A DNA stretch of 50,674 nucleotides, taken from the NCBI GenBank assembly GCA_029552065.1, contig JAKPEG010000017.1, positions 1 through 50,674 on the forward strand, written 5' to 3'. The notes beneath the pieces are model-generated. The model made no database searches and was not told where the DNA came from. It saw only the letters and a list, made by a program, of their open reading frames with translations. Shown here in pieces: positions 31,857 to 39,339 of this stretch; the stretch's first letter is position 1, and every line of letters starts with the position of its first letter. This DNA comes from Actinomycetes bacterium (lineage in GTDB: Bacteria > Actinomycetota > Actinomycetes > Actinomycetales > Dermatophilaceae). Made by a program: the position numbers and the translations under genes.

Positions 31857-33131
31857 TCACCGCCCGAGGTCGAGCGAGCCCATCTGGACGTTGGGGTTGA
31901 CCCGGTTGGCCCGCTCGAGGTAGCTGCGCGACTTGACCACCTCGGTCTCGAGAGTGCCGATGGTCGCCGCCATGTTGTCCAGGGCCGCGACCTTGAACGA
32001 GTCGATCGCGTCCATCGTCTGGTAGATGTTCGCGAAGGCGTTCTGCAGCTGCTCGATGCCGATCGTCGCGCTCGCGGCCTGCTCCTGGATGCGCACCGAG
32101 TTGTCGCGCAACATCTCCGAGGTCGACTGGATGAGGCCGCTCGTCGTCGTGTTGAGCGCGGTGATCTGGTCGAGGACGAGCTTCTGGTTGCCCAGCGCCT
32201 GGGCGACGATGACCGCCGTGCGCAGCGCCGACACGGTCGTCGTCGAGGCGCGGTCGACGCCCTTGATGAGCTCGATGTTGTTCTTGATGGTGATGTCGAT
32301 GGCGAGGTAGTTCTGGATCGACACCGCCAGCTGGGTGAGCAGGTCCTGGTGCTTCTGGCGTACGTAGAACAGGACGTCTTGCTTGAGGGCGCTGGCCTTG
32401 TCGGGGTCGGTGGCCTCGACGGTGGCGATCTGGGCCGCGAGCTTGGCGTCGAGTCGTTCGGCGATGTAGACGTACTGGTTGAGCCGACCCATCGAATCCC
32501 AGAGGTTCTGCTTCTCCAGGTTGAGCGCGACGTTGTCCCGCTGCAACTCGTCCTGGCCCTGACGCAGCGACTGGAGGATCGCGTCGAGGTGGCTCTGGGC
32601 CGACTGGTACTTGCGGAAGTAGTCGGTCACCTTGTCCCCGAAGGGGATCATCCCGAGGACCTTCTTCACCCCGGTCGCCTGGCTGGGGTCGAGGTCCTCG
32701 ACGGTGCGGCGCAGCTCGAGCAAGGTCTTGCCGACCCGGCCGCCCTCGGCGAGCCCGCCCTCCTGCATCGCCTTGATCGGGGTCTTGAGCAGCCGGTTGC
32801 TCGACTCCGCGGCCCGGCGGATGTCGTCGTCGCCCATGAGGCGCACGTCGTTGGCCTTCGCCTCGAACTGCGGGGACTTGGGCGCGGCGGTGAGCAGCGT
32901 CTGCAGGTAGCTCTCGACCTTGGCATCCAACCCGGGTAGGGCCGACTCCGGCACGGCCGGGGCCATCCGAGGCGCGGCCGTCGTCGAGATCGGCGTCGCG
33001 GCCGCCGCCGGCGGATCGAGCCGGAGGCTGTCACTCGCGGCCGGCGGTGCGAGTGGTTGCACTGCCATGCCCGCGGCGCCCCCGGCACCGCCGGTGCCCG
33101 CGTCCTGCATCCCCGAGGGCTGCTGGGTCAT
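31857..33131 (-). CDS. telA: TelA/KlaA-like toxic-anion resistance family protein
   Basis: A 424-residue protein. After a Pro/Ala-rich N-terminus (~1-60), residues ~75-420 are almost wholly helical and match the TelA family (MGDDDIRRAAESSNRLL, FGDKVTDYFRKYQSAQSHL, FYVRQKHQDLLTQLAV, VDRASTTTVSALRTAV). The family is named for tellurite resistance, but the molecular role is unclear and it is often linked to stress or envelope systems. It is probably the first gene of the PknG block. The ATG at 33131 has GGGAGA 4 nt upstream. Confidence 0.88.
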   Translation of the reverse strand: MTQQPSGMQDAGTGGAGGAAGMAVQPLAPPAASDSLRLDPPAAAATPISTTAAPRMAPAVPESALPGLDAKVESYLQTLLTAAPKSPQFEAKANDVRLMGDDDIRRAAESSNRLLKTPIKAMQEGGLAEGGRVGKTLLELRRTVEDLDPSQATGVKKVLGMIPFGDKVTDYFRKYQSAQSHLDAILQSLRQGQDELQRDNVALNLEKQNLWDSMGRLNQYVYIAERLDAKLAAQIATVEATDPDKASALKQDVLFYVRQKHQDLLTQLAVSIQNYLAIDITIKNNIELIKGVDRASTTTVSALRTAVIVAQALGNQKLVLDQITALNTTTSGLIQSTSEMLRDNSVRIQEQAASATIGIEQLQNAFANIYQTMDAIDSFKVAALDNMAATIGTLETEVVKSRSYLERANRVNPNVQMGSLDLGR

Positions 33132-33242
33132 CTGCTCTCCCTGTCTCCTGAGGTCGGCGTCCGCTGGCGTCGACCGGCTGCGGCGGCGGGACGTGGTTCG
33201 TGCCCACGGGCCGCCCGACGTACAGACGTGCGGCAAATCTAC

Positions 33243-33259
33243 GCGGTTCCCGGAACCGC
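33243..33259 (-). terminator. Inverted repeat after the TauE gene
   Basis: GCGGTTCC and GGAACCGC flank a single C just past the TauE stop on the minus strand; a 5-bp stem with a 7-nt loop is the realistic fold. It may be a weak terminator. Downstream on the minus strand, a TAGATT box could belong to a promoter for telA; this is uncertain. Confidence 0.35.
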
Positions 33260-33269
33260 CGGTATGCCG

Positions 33270-34043
33270 CTACCGGCTGAGCACCGAGGAGACGAGCATG
33301 TATGCCGCGACGAGCAGGAGCAGGATCGCGAAGGCCCGGGAGAGCCGCTCGGGGGAGGTCCGCCGGCCCAGGGCTCCACCGACGAGGGCACCGACGACCG
33401 CTGCGGCGGTGAACGTGCCGACGATCGACCAGTCGAGGTCGACGCCGTCGCCGATCCGGGACAGGAAGGCGGTCGTGCTGTTGAGCGCGATGACGAGCAG
33501 CGAGGTGCCCACGGCGTGCCGGACGGGGTAGTGCAGGACGAGGGTGAGCGCGGGAACGATCGCGAAGCCCCCGCCGACGCCGAAGAAGCCGGTGAGCGCG
33601 CCGATCGCCACGCCGATCGCCGCGATCCGGGCGGCGTGGGCGGCGGACCACTGCCGGTGGGGCACGTCCTGCCCGTCGCCCGTCTGGACGCCCGCATGGC
33701 GCAGCATGAGGGCCGCGACGACGGCGAGCAGGCTCGCGAGCAGGACCACGAGCACCGACGGCGAGACGGCCGCCGAGGCGCGGCTGCCGAGGTAGGTCCC
33801 CGCACTGCCGACGACGGCGAGTAGCACCGCGTCGGCGACCTGGACGGTGCCGTGCCGCAACTGACCGGCCACCGACACGAGGGCGCTCACTCCGACGATG
33901 ACGAGGGAGGCCGTCGTCGCGGTGTGCGGTTCGAGGTGGAGCAGGTAGATGAGGACGGGGATCGTGAGGATCGCTCCGCCCCCGCCGAGCGCACCCATCA
34001 CCACGCCACTCACCACTCCGAGCGGGATGGCGAGCCACGACAC
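33270..34043 (-). CDS. TauE/SafE-family membrane transporter
   Basis: A 257-residue integral membrane protein with about 7-8 hydrophobic segments. The two family repeats begin VSGVVMGALGGGGAILTIPVL and IGALTGFFGVGGGFAIVPALTL. Members export sulphite, organosulphonates or other small anions, and the substrate cannot be read here. The start is GTG 34043; TAGGAC lies 7 nt upstream and no ribosome site is evident, so it may be leaderless. Confidence 0.88.
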   Translation of the reverse strand: MSWLAIPLGVVSGVVMGALGGGGAILTIPVLIYLLHLEPHTATTASLVIVGVSALVSVAGQLRHGTVQVADAVLLAVVGSAGTYLGSRASAAVSPSVLVVLLASLLAVVAALMLRHAGVQTGDGQDVPHRQWSAAHAARIAAIGVAIGALTGFFGVGGGFAIVPALTLVLHYPVRHAVGTSLLVIALNSTTAFLSRIGDGVDLDWSIVGTFTAAAVVGALVGGALGRRTSPERLSRAFAILLLLVAAYMLVSSVLSR

Positions 34044-34135
34044 GGGGACTGTCCTACGTCATGAGGTGGGTGCCGGGCAAGTCACACGCGCGTCGTCGGC
34101 CGCTCGTCGGTGTCGCGGGGGCCGGGCCGACGGAT

Positions 34136-34164
34136 TTTCACCCGGCCGGGCCAGCGTGTAGCCT
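34136..34164 (+). promoter_or_regulatory. Promoter of the tRNA-Thr gene
   Basis: TTTCAC (34136-34141) and TAGCCT (34159-34164) are spaced 17 bp and lie about 40 nt before the tRNA. The -35 is poor and the -10 good. Confidence 0.5.
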
Positions 34165-34175
34165 TTCGGACGCAC

Positions 34176-34204
34176 CACGGGGAGGGGCCTCGCGCCTCCC
34201 CGTG
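34176..34204 (+). promoter_or_regulatory. Stable hairpin abutting the tRNA-Thr 5' end
   Basis: A perfect 10-bp stem (CACGGGGAGG, then CCTCCCCGTG) with a 9-nt loop; its last base is base 1 of the mature tRNA. It may guide 5' processing of the precursor or compete with the acceptor stem. Confidence 0.55.
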
Positions 34205-34276
34205 CCCCAATAGCTCAGTCGGCAGAGCGTTTCCATGGTAAGGAAAAGGTCTAGGGTTCGATTCCCTATTGGGGCT
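34204..34276 (+). tRNA. tRNA-Thr (GGT anticodon)
   Basis: A 73-nt cloverleaf. Acceptor GCCCCAA pairs with TTGGGGC; the D arm has GCTC/GAGC; the anticodon stem TTTCC/GGAAA holds the loop ATGGTAA (anticodon GGT); the T arm TAGGG/CCCTA holds TTCGATT. CCA is not encoded. It lies upstream of tRNA-Met and rpmG, a common actinobacterial arrangement. Confidence 0.95.
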
Positions 34277-34311
34277 CTCGGTCGACACGACCACGCGCGT
34301 GTCGGCTACCT

Positions 34312-34385
34312 GGCGGGATAGCTCAGTTGGTCAGAGCGCACGACTCATAATCGTGAGGTCGCGGGATCGAGCCCCGCTCCCGCTA
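34312..34385 (+). tRNA. tRNA-Met (CAT anticodon, elongator type)
   Basis: A 74-nt cloverleaf followed by an encoded CCA (34386-34388). The anticodon loop is CTCATAA in a CACGA/TCGTG stem. The T-loop reads ATCGAGC, so position 54 is A where almost all bacterial tRNAs have T, and the terminal acceptor pair is G1-T72. Anticodon CAT could also mark an Ile2 tRNA, but the position beside tRNA-Thr and rpmG favours elongator Met. Confidence 0.9.
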
Positions 34386-34426
34386 CCACCGGGCACCCAG
34401 CCTGGCCCGACGGCATACGACCGCGA

Positions 34427-34456
34427 TTGGGCGTATGCCGGGCGAGCGCGTATCCT
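34427..34456 (+). promoter_or_regulatory. rpmG promoter
   Basis: TTGGGC (34427-34432), an 18-bp spacer and TATCCT (34451-34456), followed by a ~57-nt leader. The -35 lies between two inverted GGCATAC/GTATGCC copies (34412 and 34433), which may also end the tRNA transcript. Confidence 0.55.
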
Positions 34457-34519
34457 TGAGCGTTGCCCGCGCGCGTCGCCGCAACACACCCGAGCCCGTT
34501 CCAGCAGTGAGGTAGCACC

Positions 34520-34690
34520 GTGGCCAGCAAGACGACCGACATCCGGCCGAAGATCACCCTGGCCTGCACCGAGTGCAAGGACCGCAACTACATCACGAAG
34601 AAGAACCGGCGCAACGACCCCGACCGGCTCGCGATGAACAAGTTCTGCCCCAAGTGCGGCAAGCACACGGAGCACCGCGAGACCCGCTGA
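34520..34690 (+). CDS. rpmG: 50S ribosomal protein L33
   Basis: A 56-residue basic protein starting with GTG. It keeps both zinc-binding pairs ([11 protein letters not shown] and FCPKCGKHT), so it is the zinc-containing form. Its length is as usual for L33. It lies downstream of tRNA-Met and upstream of the MaoC-murB genes. The start has GAGGTAGCACC upstream. Confidence 0.95.
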   Translation: MASKTTDIRPKITLACTECKDRNYITKKNRRNDPDRLAMNKFCPKCGKHTEHRETR

Positions 34691-34743
34691 CCCCTGGCGG
34701 TCGCCCCGTTTCCCAGCCGCGTCGGAGGCTCCGACGCCCTCGA

Positions 34744-34777
34744 CGCGCGTGCGCGGACCACGGTCCGGGCACGCGCG
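34744..34777 (+). terminator. rpmG terminator hairpin
   Basis: Outer arms CGCGCGTGC (34744-34752) and GCACGCGCG (34769-34777) enclose a second short stem GGACC/GGTCC. It is followed by TTCTCTC. It lies 53 nt after the rpmG stop. Confidence 0.7.
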
Positions 34778-34811
34778 TTCTCTCGTGTCCCGCATCACCG
34801 GCGAAGGTCCC

Positions 34812-34875
34812 TTGACACGCACGACACGCGGGTATTGGATGATCTTTTGCGTCGACTCAAGTGAACTGCTAACCT
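34812..34875 (+). promoter_or_regulatory. Two tandem promoters upstream of a 29-codon ORF
   Basis: Promoter A has TTGACA (34812-34817), exactly 17 bp, then TTGGAT (34835-34840). Promoter B has TTGCGT (34847-34852), exactly 17 bp, then TAACCT (34870-34875). The stretch is unusually AT-rich for the window. Both would give leaders of roughly 100-135 nt to the ATG at 34981. Confidence 0.6.
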
Positions 34876-34980
34876 TGGTTTCGTTAACAGAAGGTGAACG
34901 ACGTCGAAGGGGACGCCGAGTCGCCGCCGCACCAGCCGTGGCCAACCAGGCCGCGACGCCAGTTCCAAGGGGGAACACCC

Positions 34981-35070
34981 ATGCGTAAGCTCCTGCGTCT
35001 GTACCGCAAGGACTACCAGGCCCTGCCCTGCATCTCGGGCCTCGCGCTCCTGCAGCCGCGCCAGGACTGA
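34981..35070 (+). CDS. Candidate 29-residue small protein
   Basis: An ATG preceded by GGGGGAAC at workable spacing opens a 29-codon frame beginning MRKLLRLYRKDYQALPC. The N-terminal half is basic and possibly amphipathic; a single Cys17 precedes a hydrophobic C-terminal half. I recognise no family. The strong tandem promoters, long leader and good ribosome site argue for a real product, either a small protein or an mRNA leader. It is too short to judge from codon use alone. Confidence 0.5.
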   Translation: MRKLLRLYRKDYQALPCISGLALLQPRQD

Positions 35071-35166
35071 GTCCGGCGCAGCCACATCTCGGCCTCCCGT
35101 CGCTGCGGCGACGGGAGGCCGAGCGCTTTCCGGGAGGCTCGCCGTGACCCGGCGCGGCGCAGGCCC

Positions 35167-35172
35167 TAGGCT
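35167..35172 (+). promoter_or_regulatory. Candidate -10 box for leaderless MaoC transcript
   Basis: TAGGCT lies 6 nt before the ATG at 35179, with no ribosome site between. It probably drives the MaoC pair and perhaps murB. Confidence 0.45.
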
Positions 35173-35178
35173 GGCGGC

Positions 35179-35622
35179 ATGCCGGTCACCGCAGACCTCG
35201 TCGGGCGCAGCTACCCGCCCACCAAGCCCTATGTCGTGAGCGCGGCCAAGATCAAGGAGTTCGCCGAGGCCGTCGGCTCTACCGACCCCGTCCACACCGA
35301 GCGCGACGTCGCTCAGGGCCGGGGATACCGCGACGTCGTCGCGCCGCCCACCTTCGCCGTCCTCATCGCCCAACAGGCCGAGATGCAGTTCATCCACGAT
35401 CCCGAAGCGGGGATCGACTTCGGGCGGGTGGTCCACGGGGAGGAGACCTTCGTCCACCACCGGCCGCTCGTGGCCGGCGACGAGATCGTCGCGCGGACGA
35501 TCGTCGACTCGGTGAAGGAGGCCGGCGGCAACCAGATGATCGTCACCCGGACCGAGCTGGCCGCGGGCGAGGAACTCGTCTGCACCGCCCTGTCGACCGT
35601 GGTCGTGCGAGGAGGACAGTGA
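35179..35622 (+). CDS. MaoC-fold dehydratase, HadA-like subunit
   Basis: A 147-residue hot-dog-fold protein. It has the FAEAVGSTDPVHTERDVAQ stretch and VAPPTFAVLI helix seen in HadA/HadC-type subunits, but not the full hydratase catalytic motif. It would pair with the next gene product to form a (3R)-hydroxyacyl-ACP dehydratase. Position between rpmG and murB matches the mycobacterial rpmG-hadA-hadB region. In mycobacteria these act in mycolic acid synthesis; without evidence of mycolates here, general fatty acid metabolism is more cautious. Confidence 0.85.
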   Translation: MPVTADLVGRSYPPTKPYVVSAAKIKEFAEAVGSTDPVHTERDVAQGRGYRDVVAPPTFAVLIAQQAEMQFIHDPEAGIDFGRVVHGEETFVHHRPLVAGDEIVARTIVDSVKEAGGNQMIVTRTELAAGEELVCTALSTVVVRGGQ

Positions 35623-36050
35623 TGGCGGGCATCCGGACCTTCGACCAGGTGCGGGTCGGCGACGAACTGCCGCGCAAGCAGGTGCACGTCGACCGCGCGA
35701 CCCTCGTGCAATACGCGGGTGCGAGCCTCGACCGCAACCGGATCCACTGGGACGAGCGTTTCGCCACGAAGGTGGGACTGCCCAACGTCATCGCCCACGG
35801 CATGTGGACGATGGGCGCGGCGGTCACCGTCGTGAGCGAGTGGTGCGGCGATGCCGGTCGCATCGTCCGCTACGGCACCCGGTTCACCCGGCCGGTCGTC
35901 GTCCCCTACGAGACGGGGGCCGACGTCGTCTTCAGCGGCACGGTCACCGCTCTCGACGTGCAGTCGCGCCAGGCGACGGTCGAGATCAGTGCCACCTGCG
36001 GCGAGGACAAGGTCCTGGGCAAGGCGACCGCCGTCGTCGCCCTCGCGTGA
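35622..36050 (+). CDS. MaoC-fold dehydratase, HadB-like catalytic subunit
   Basis: A 142-residue hot-dog-fold protein with the R-hydratase signature: Asp and His in NRIHWDERFATKVGLPNVIAHG. It is the catalytic partner of the preceding subunit. ATG 35622 is chosen (GGAGG six bases upstream), overlapping the previous stop by one base (TGATG). An adjacent in-frame GTG at 35619 is the alternative. Confidence 0.87.
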   Translation: MAGIRTFDQVRVGDELPRKQVHVDRATLVQYAGASLDRNRIHWDERFATKVGLPNVIAHGMWTMGAAVTVVSEWCGDAGRIVRYGTRFTRPVVVPYETGADVVFSGTVTALDVQSRQATVEISATCGEDKVLGKATAVVALA

Positions 36051-36098
36051 ACCGAGCGCCCATCCCGTTCGCCCCGGCCCGGCACGGGTCGCGCTGAC

Positions 36099-37178
36099 GT
36101 GCAGGAGAGCTTCGACGCGCCGCTGGCGCCGCTCACGACCATGCGCGTCGGCGGCCCGGCCCGGCGGTTGGTCACCGTCGAGGGGATGGACGACCTCGTC
36201 GACGCGGTCCGCGCGACCGACGACGCGGACGAGCCGCTGCTCGTCCTCGGCGGCGGCTCCAACGTCGTCGTCGCCGACGCCGGCTTCCCGGGCACCGTCG
36301 TGCACGTCGCGACCCGGGGGATCCGGGTGGAGTCGCGTGACGCCTGCTCGGGGGTGACCGTGCGGATCGCGGCGGGTGAGGCGTGGGACGCGGTCGTCGC
36401 GCAGGCGGTGGCCGACGGGTGGGTCGGCATCGAGGCGCTGTCCGGCATCCCGGGTTCCGTGGGTGCCACCCCGGTGCAGAACGTCGGGGCCTACGGGCAG
36501 GAGATCGCCGACACCCTCGCGCAGGTCCGGGTCTGGGACCGTCGGCGCGCGGTCGTGCGGACGCTGGCCGCGGCCGAGTGCGCTTTCGGTTATCGGGATT
36601 CGCTGCTCAAGCGGTCGGCCGGACGTTTCGTGGTCCTCGAGGTCGTCCTCCAGTTGCGTGAGGGCACCCTGTCGACGCCGCTGCGCTACGGCGACCTGGC
36701 CTCGTCGGTCGGCGTCGCCGAGGACGGGCGTGCCCCGCTGGCCGACGTGCGCGCCGCCGTCCTGGCTCAACGGCGGCGACGGGGCATGGTGCTCGACCCC
36801 GACGATCACGACACGTGGAGTTGCGGCTCGTTCTTCACCAATCCGGTCCTGCCGTCCGACGAGGGTGATCGACTGCGCGCTCGCGTGGCCGCCCGGATCG
36901 GCACCGAGGCGGCCGCGGGCATGCCGTCCTGGCCCGCCCCCGACGGCGGGGTGAAGCTCAGTGCTGCGTGGCTCATCGAACGGGCCGGCTTCGGTCGGGG
37001 CTTCGGGCTGCCCGGGCCGGCCGCCCTGTCGACCACGCACACCCTTGCCGTCACCAACCGCGGCGAGGCCCGCGCCCACGATGTCCTCGAGCTGGCCCGA
37101 ACGGTGCGCGACGGTGTCGCCGACGCCTACGGGGTCGTCCTGGTCGCCGAGCCGGTCCTCGTCGGCGTCACGCTCTGA
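36099..37178 (+). CDS. murB: UDP-N-acetylenolpyruvoylglucosamine reductase
   Basis: A 359-residue FAD enzyme of peptidoglycan precursor synthesis; it reduces the enolpyruvyl group to give UDP-MurNAc. FAD-binding motifs are TMRVGGPA, LVLGGGSNVVVAD and PGSVGATPVQNVGAYGQE. The C-terminal domain carries the catalytic Ser region CGSFFTNPV and late KLSAAWLIERAGF. The start is GTG 36099, 48 nt after the MaoC gene and without a clear ribosome site. It is convergent with the next gene after only 19 nt. Confidence 0.93.
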   Translation: MQESFDAPLAPLTTMRVGGPARRLVTVEGMDDLVDAVRATDDADEPLLVLGGGSNVVVADAGFPGTVVHVATRGIRVESRDACSGVTVRIAAGEAWDAVVAQAVADGWVGIEALSGIPGSVGATPVQNVGAYGQEIADTLAQVRVWDRRRAVVRTLAAAECAFGYRDSLLKRSAGRFVVLEVVLQLREGTLSTPLRYGDLASSVGVAEDGRAPLADVRAAVLAQRRRRGMVLDPDDHDTWSCGSFFTNPVLPSDEGDRLRARVAARIGTEAAAGMPSWPAPDGGVKLSAAWLIERAGFGRGFGLPGPAALSTTHTLAVTNRGEARAHDVLELARTVRDGVADAYGVVLVAEPVLVGVTL

Positions 37179-37197
37179 GCCCTCGCGCCGCTACGCC

Positions 37198-37962
37198 CTA
37201 GCTGCGTCTGGTCGTCGCGCCTGTGCTCGACTGGGTGACGGCCGAGGTCGCGACCGAAGGGGTCGGGAGGAGCTGCACCGAGAAGACGGTCTTGGGGAAG
37301 ACGGTGCTCGTTCCCGACACCCGGGTCGCCGGGCGGGTCCAGTCGAGCCGGATCGACGGCGCATCCGCGGGGTCGACCCGGAAGACGAGCCAGCCGGTGA
37401 CCGACTGCCCCGAGGGCAGCTCCGCCGGCAGGATCGGCCACGAGGCGGCGGTGAGGTCCGGGTCGCGGATCGGGTCGATCCGGTTGGGGTACTGGGATCC
37501 GGTGACGACAGCGAAGTCCTGCGCTCGGATGGTCGAGGTGTATGCCGTGCCGGAGTCCCAGCGCATCTCCACGGCGACGAGCTCGAAGGCCGCGGCCTGC
37601 GCGGTGTAGCCCGTGGGCCAGGGCAGCCGACGCGCGATCCGGTTCACGGTCACCTTGTGGCCGAGGTCGGGGTCGGTGACGGTCTGGCCGACCTGGACGA
37701 AGGTGCTCGGCAGGACCATGGCCGTCGCGGGAGGGGCATCTCCCGAGCCCGTGGTGGTGGGGGGGCTGGTGCTTGTGGGTTCGGTCGCGGTGGGACTGCC
37801 GGTCGTCGCCTCGACGGTGGTCGACGAGACCGCCGTGCCCGTCGCGGAGGTCGTCGCGACGGGGTCGGACCCGGGGCTCGAGCAACCCCCGACGACACCG
37901 GCGACGAGGACGATCACGCCCGCGGCGAGGGCCGTCCCGCTCGTCCGTGCCCGGACGGTCAT
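37198..37962 (-). CDS. Lipoprotein with Thr/Ser-rich linker and immunoglobulin-like domain
   Basis: A 254-residue protein. The signal peptide ends in a lipobox (VAGVVGGC, Cys ~27), then a Thr/Ser/Pro linker runs to ~75. The C-terminal domain (GQTVTDPDLGHKVTVNRIAR, FELVAVEMRW, GWLVFRV) resembles the DUF4352/telokin-like extracellular domain common in actinobacterial lipoproteins. The function is unknown. It overlaps the glycosidase stop in an ATGA junction, so it is coupled to it. Confidence 0.8.
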   Translation of the reverse strand: MTVRARTSGTALAAGVIVLVAGVVGGCSSPGSDPVATTSATGTAVSSTTVEATTGSPTATEPTSTSPPTTTGSGDAPPATAMVLPSTFVQVGQTVTDPDLGHKVTVNRIARRLPWPTGYTAQAAAFELVAVEMRWDSGTAYTSTIRAQDFAVVTGSQYPNRIDPIRDPDLTAASWPILPAELPSGQSVTGWLVFRVDPADAPSIRLDWTRPATRVSGTSTVFPKTVFSVQLLPTPSVATSAVTQSSTGATTRRS

Positions 37963-39329
37963 GGCCTCGCCCCCGCGCCGAGCAGCGCGGCATACCACCG
38001 GCCGCTGTCCTTCACCGTGCGCACCTGGGTGCCGAAGTCGACGTGGACGAGCCCGAAGCGCATCCGGTAGCCGAAGGCCCACTCGAAGTTGTCGAGTAGC
38101 GACCACGCGAAGTAGCCGCGCAGGTCGACGCCGGCCGCGATCGCGTCCCGGCAGGCCTGCAGGTGCGTCTGGAGGTATGCCGTGCGCTCGGGATCGGCGA
38201 CCCGCCGTCCACCGTCGGGGGTCTCGGTCACGGTGTCCGGCCAGGCCGAACCGTTCTCGGTGACGTAGATCGTGGGGGAGTCGTAGTCCTCGTGGAGGCG
38301 GCGCAGGAGGCGGGTGAGGCCATCCGGGTCGACCTCCCAGCCCATCTCGCACCGCGGGCGTCCGCTGCCCGAGGTGGCCGCCTCCGCCGACCCCGGCCAG
38401 AAGCCGCCCGTGACGACGGTCGGGTGGTAGTAGTTGACGCCGAGAAAGTCCACCGGCGCCCCGACCAGCGCGAGATCGCCGTCCGCGACGTGCGCGAGGT
38501 CGCTCACGTGAGCCAGGTCGGCGACGACGTCGCCCGGATAGCTCCCTCGCAGGAGCGGGTCGAGGAAGAGCCGATTGCACATCCCGTCGACTCGGCGGAC
38601 GGCATCGGTGAACTCGGCTCGCCCTTCGAAGGCCTCGACCGGCGTGAGACTGAGCGCGAGCCCGACCTGAGCGTCGGGATGACGCGCCCGCAGCTCGCGC
38701 ATCGCCAGACCGTGGCCGAGCATCAGGTGGTGAGCGGCCCGGACCGCGGCCGCGGGGTCGACCCGGCCGGGGGCGTGCACCCCGCTCGCATATCCGACCA
38801 TGGAGGACACGAAGGGCTCGTTGACGGTGAGCCAATGCCCGATCCGGTCGCCGAAGCGGTCGGCCGCGAGGGCGGCATACTCGGCGAAGCGGTATGCCGT
38901 CTCCCGCGCCGGCCAGCCGCCGGCGGCTTCGAGGGACTCGGGCAGATCCCAGTGGTAGAGGGTCGCCCAGGGCGTGATCCCCGCGGCGAGCAGTTCGTCG
39001 AGCAGCCGGTCGTAGAAGGCGATCCCGGCCGGGTTGGGCCGCCCCGGCTCGGGGAGGATGCGTGGCCAGGCGAGGGAGAAGCGGTAGGCATCGACGCCGA
39101 GCGCGGCCATGAGCGCGACGTCGTCGGCATAGCGGTGGTAGTGGTCGCAGGCGGTTTTGCCGGTCTCGCCGCGCTCGATCGTGCCCGGCCGCGCGGCGAA
39201 GGTGTCCCAGATCGAGGGCACCCGGCCGTCCTCGTCGAGGGCGCCTTCGATCTGGAAGGCGGCCGTCGCCACCCCGAAGACGAAGCCGTCGGGGAAGTCG
39301 GCGCGACCGGAGGGGGCGAGGGCGGGCAT
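37959..39329 (-). CDS. GH1 family beta-glucosidase
   Basis: A 456-residue glycoside hydrolase family 1 enzyme with no signal peptide. It shows the N-terminal FVFGVATAAFQIEGA, the acid/base Glu in TVNEP, and the nucleophile Glu in YVTENG. SWP-type FSLAWPRI and the late WSLLDNFEWAFGY are also conserved. It would cleave beta-glucosides or related disaccharides in the cytoplasm. The ATG at 39329 has both GGAG and, 7 nt upstream, TAGGCT (which includes the stop of the preceding deaminase gene). An internal promoter is possible. Confidence 0.93.
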   Translation of the reverse strand: MPALAPSGRADFPDGFVFGVATAAFQIEGALDEDGRVPSIWDTFAARPGTIERGETGKTACDHYHRYADDVALMAALGVDAYRFSLAWPRILPEPGRPNPAGIAFYDRLLDELLAAGITPWATLYHWDLPESLEAAGGWPARETAYRFAEYAALAADRFGDRIGHWLTVNEPFVSSMVGYASGVHAPGRVDPAAAVRAAHHLMLGHGLAMRELRARHPDAQVGLALSLTPVEAFEGRAEFTDAVRRVDGMCNRLFLDPLLRGSYPGDVVADLAHVSDLAHVADGDLALVGAPVDFLGVNYYHPTVVTGGFWPGSAEAATSGSGRPRCEMGWEVDPDGLTRLLRRLHEDYDSPTIYVTENGSAWPDTVTETPDGGRRVADPERTAYLQTHLQACRDAIAAGVDLRGYFAWSLLDNFEWAFGYRMRFGLVHVDFGTQVRTVKDSGRWYAALLGAGARP

Positions 39330-39339
39330 GTGCTCCAGC

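Noticed and set aside
34845-34980. Known riboswitch in the leader before the 29-codon ORF
   Set aside because: I could not match the sequence to any riboswitch consensus by eye; a covariance search would be needed.
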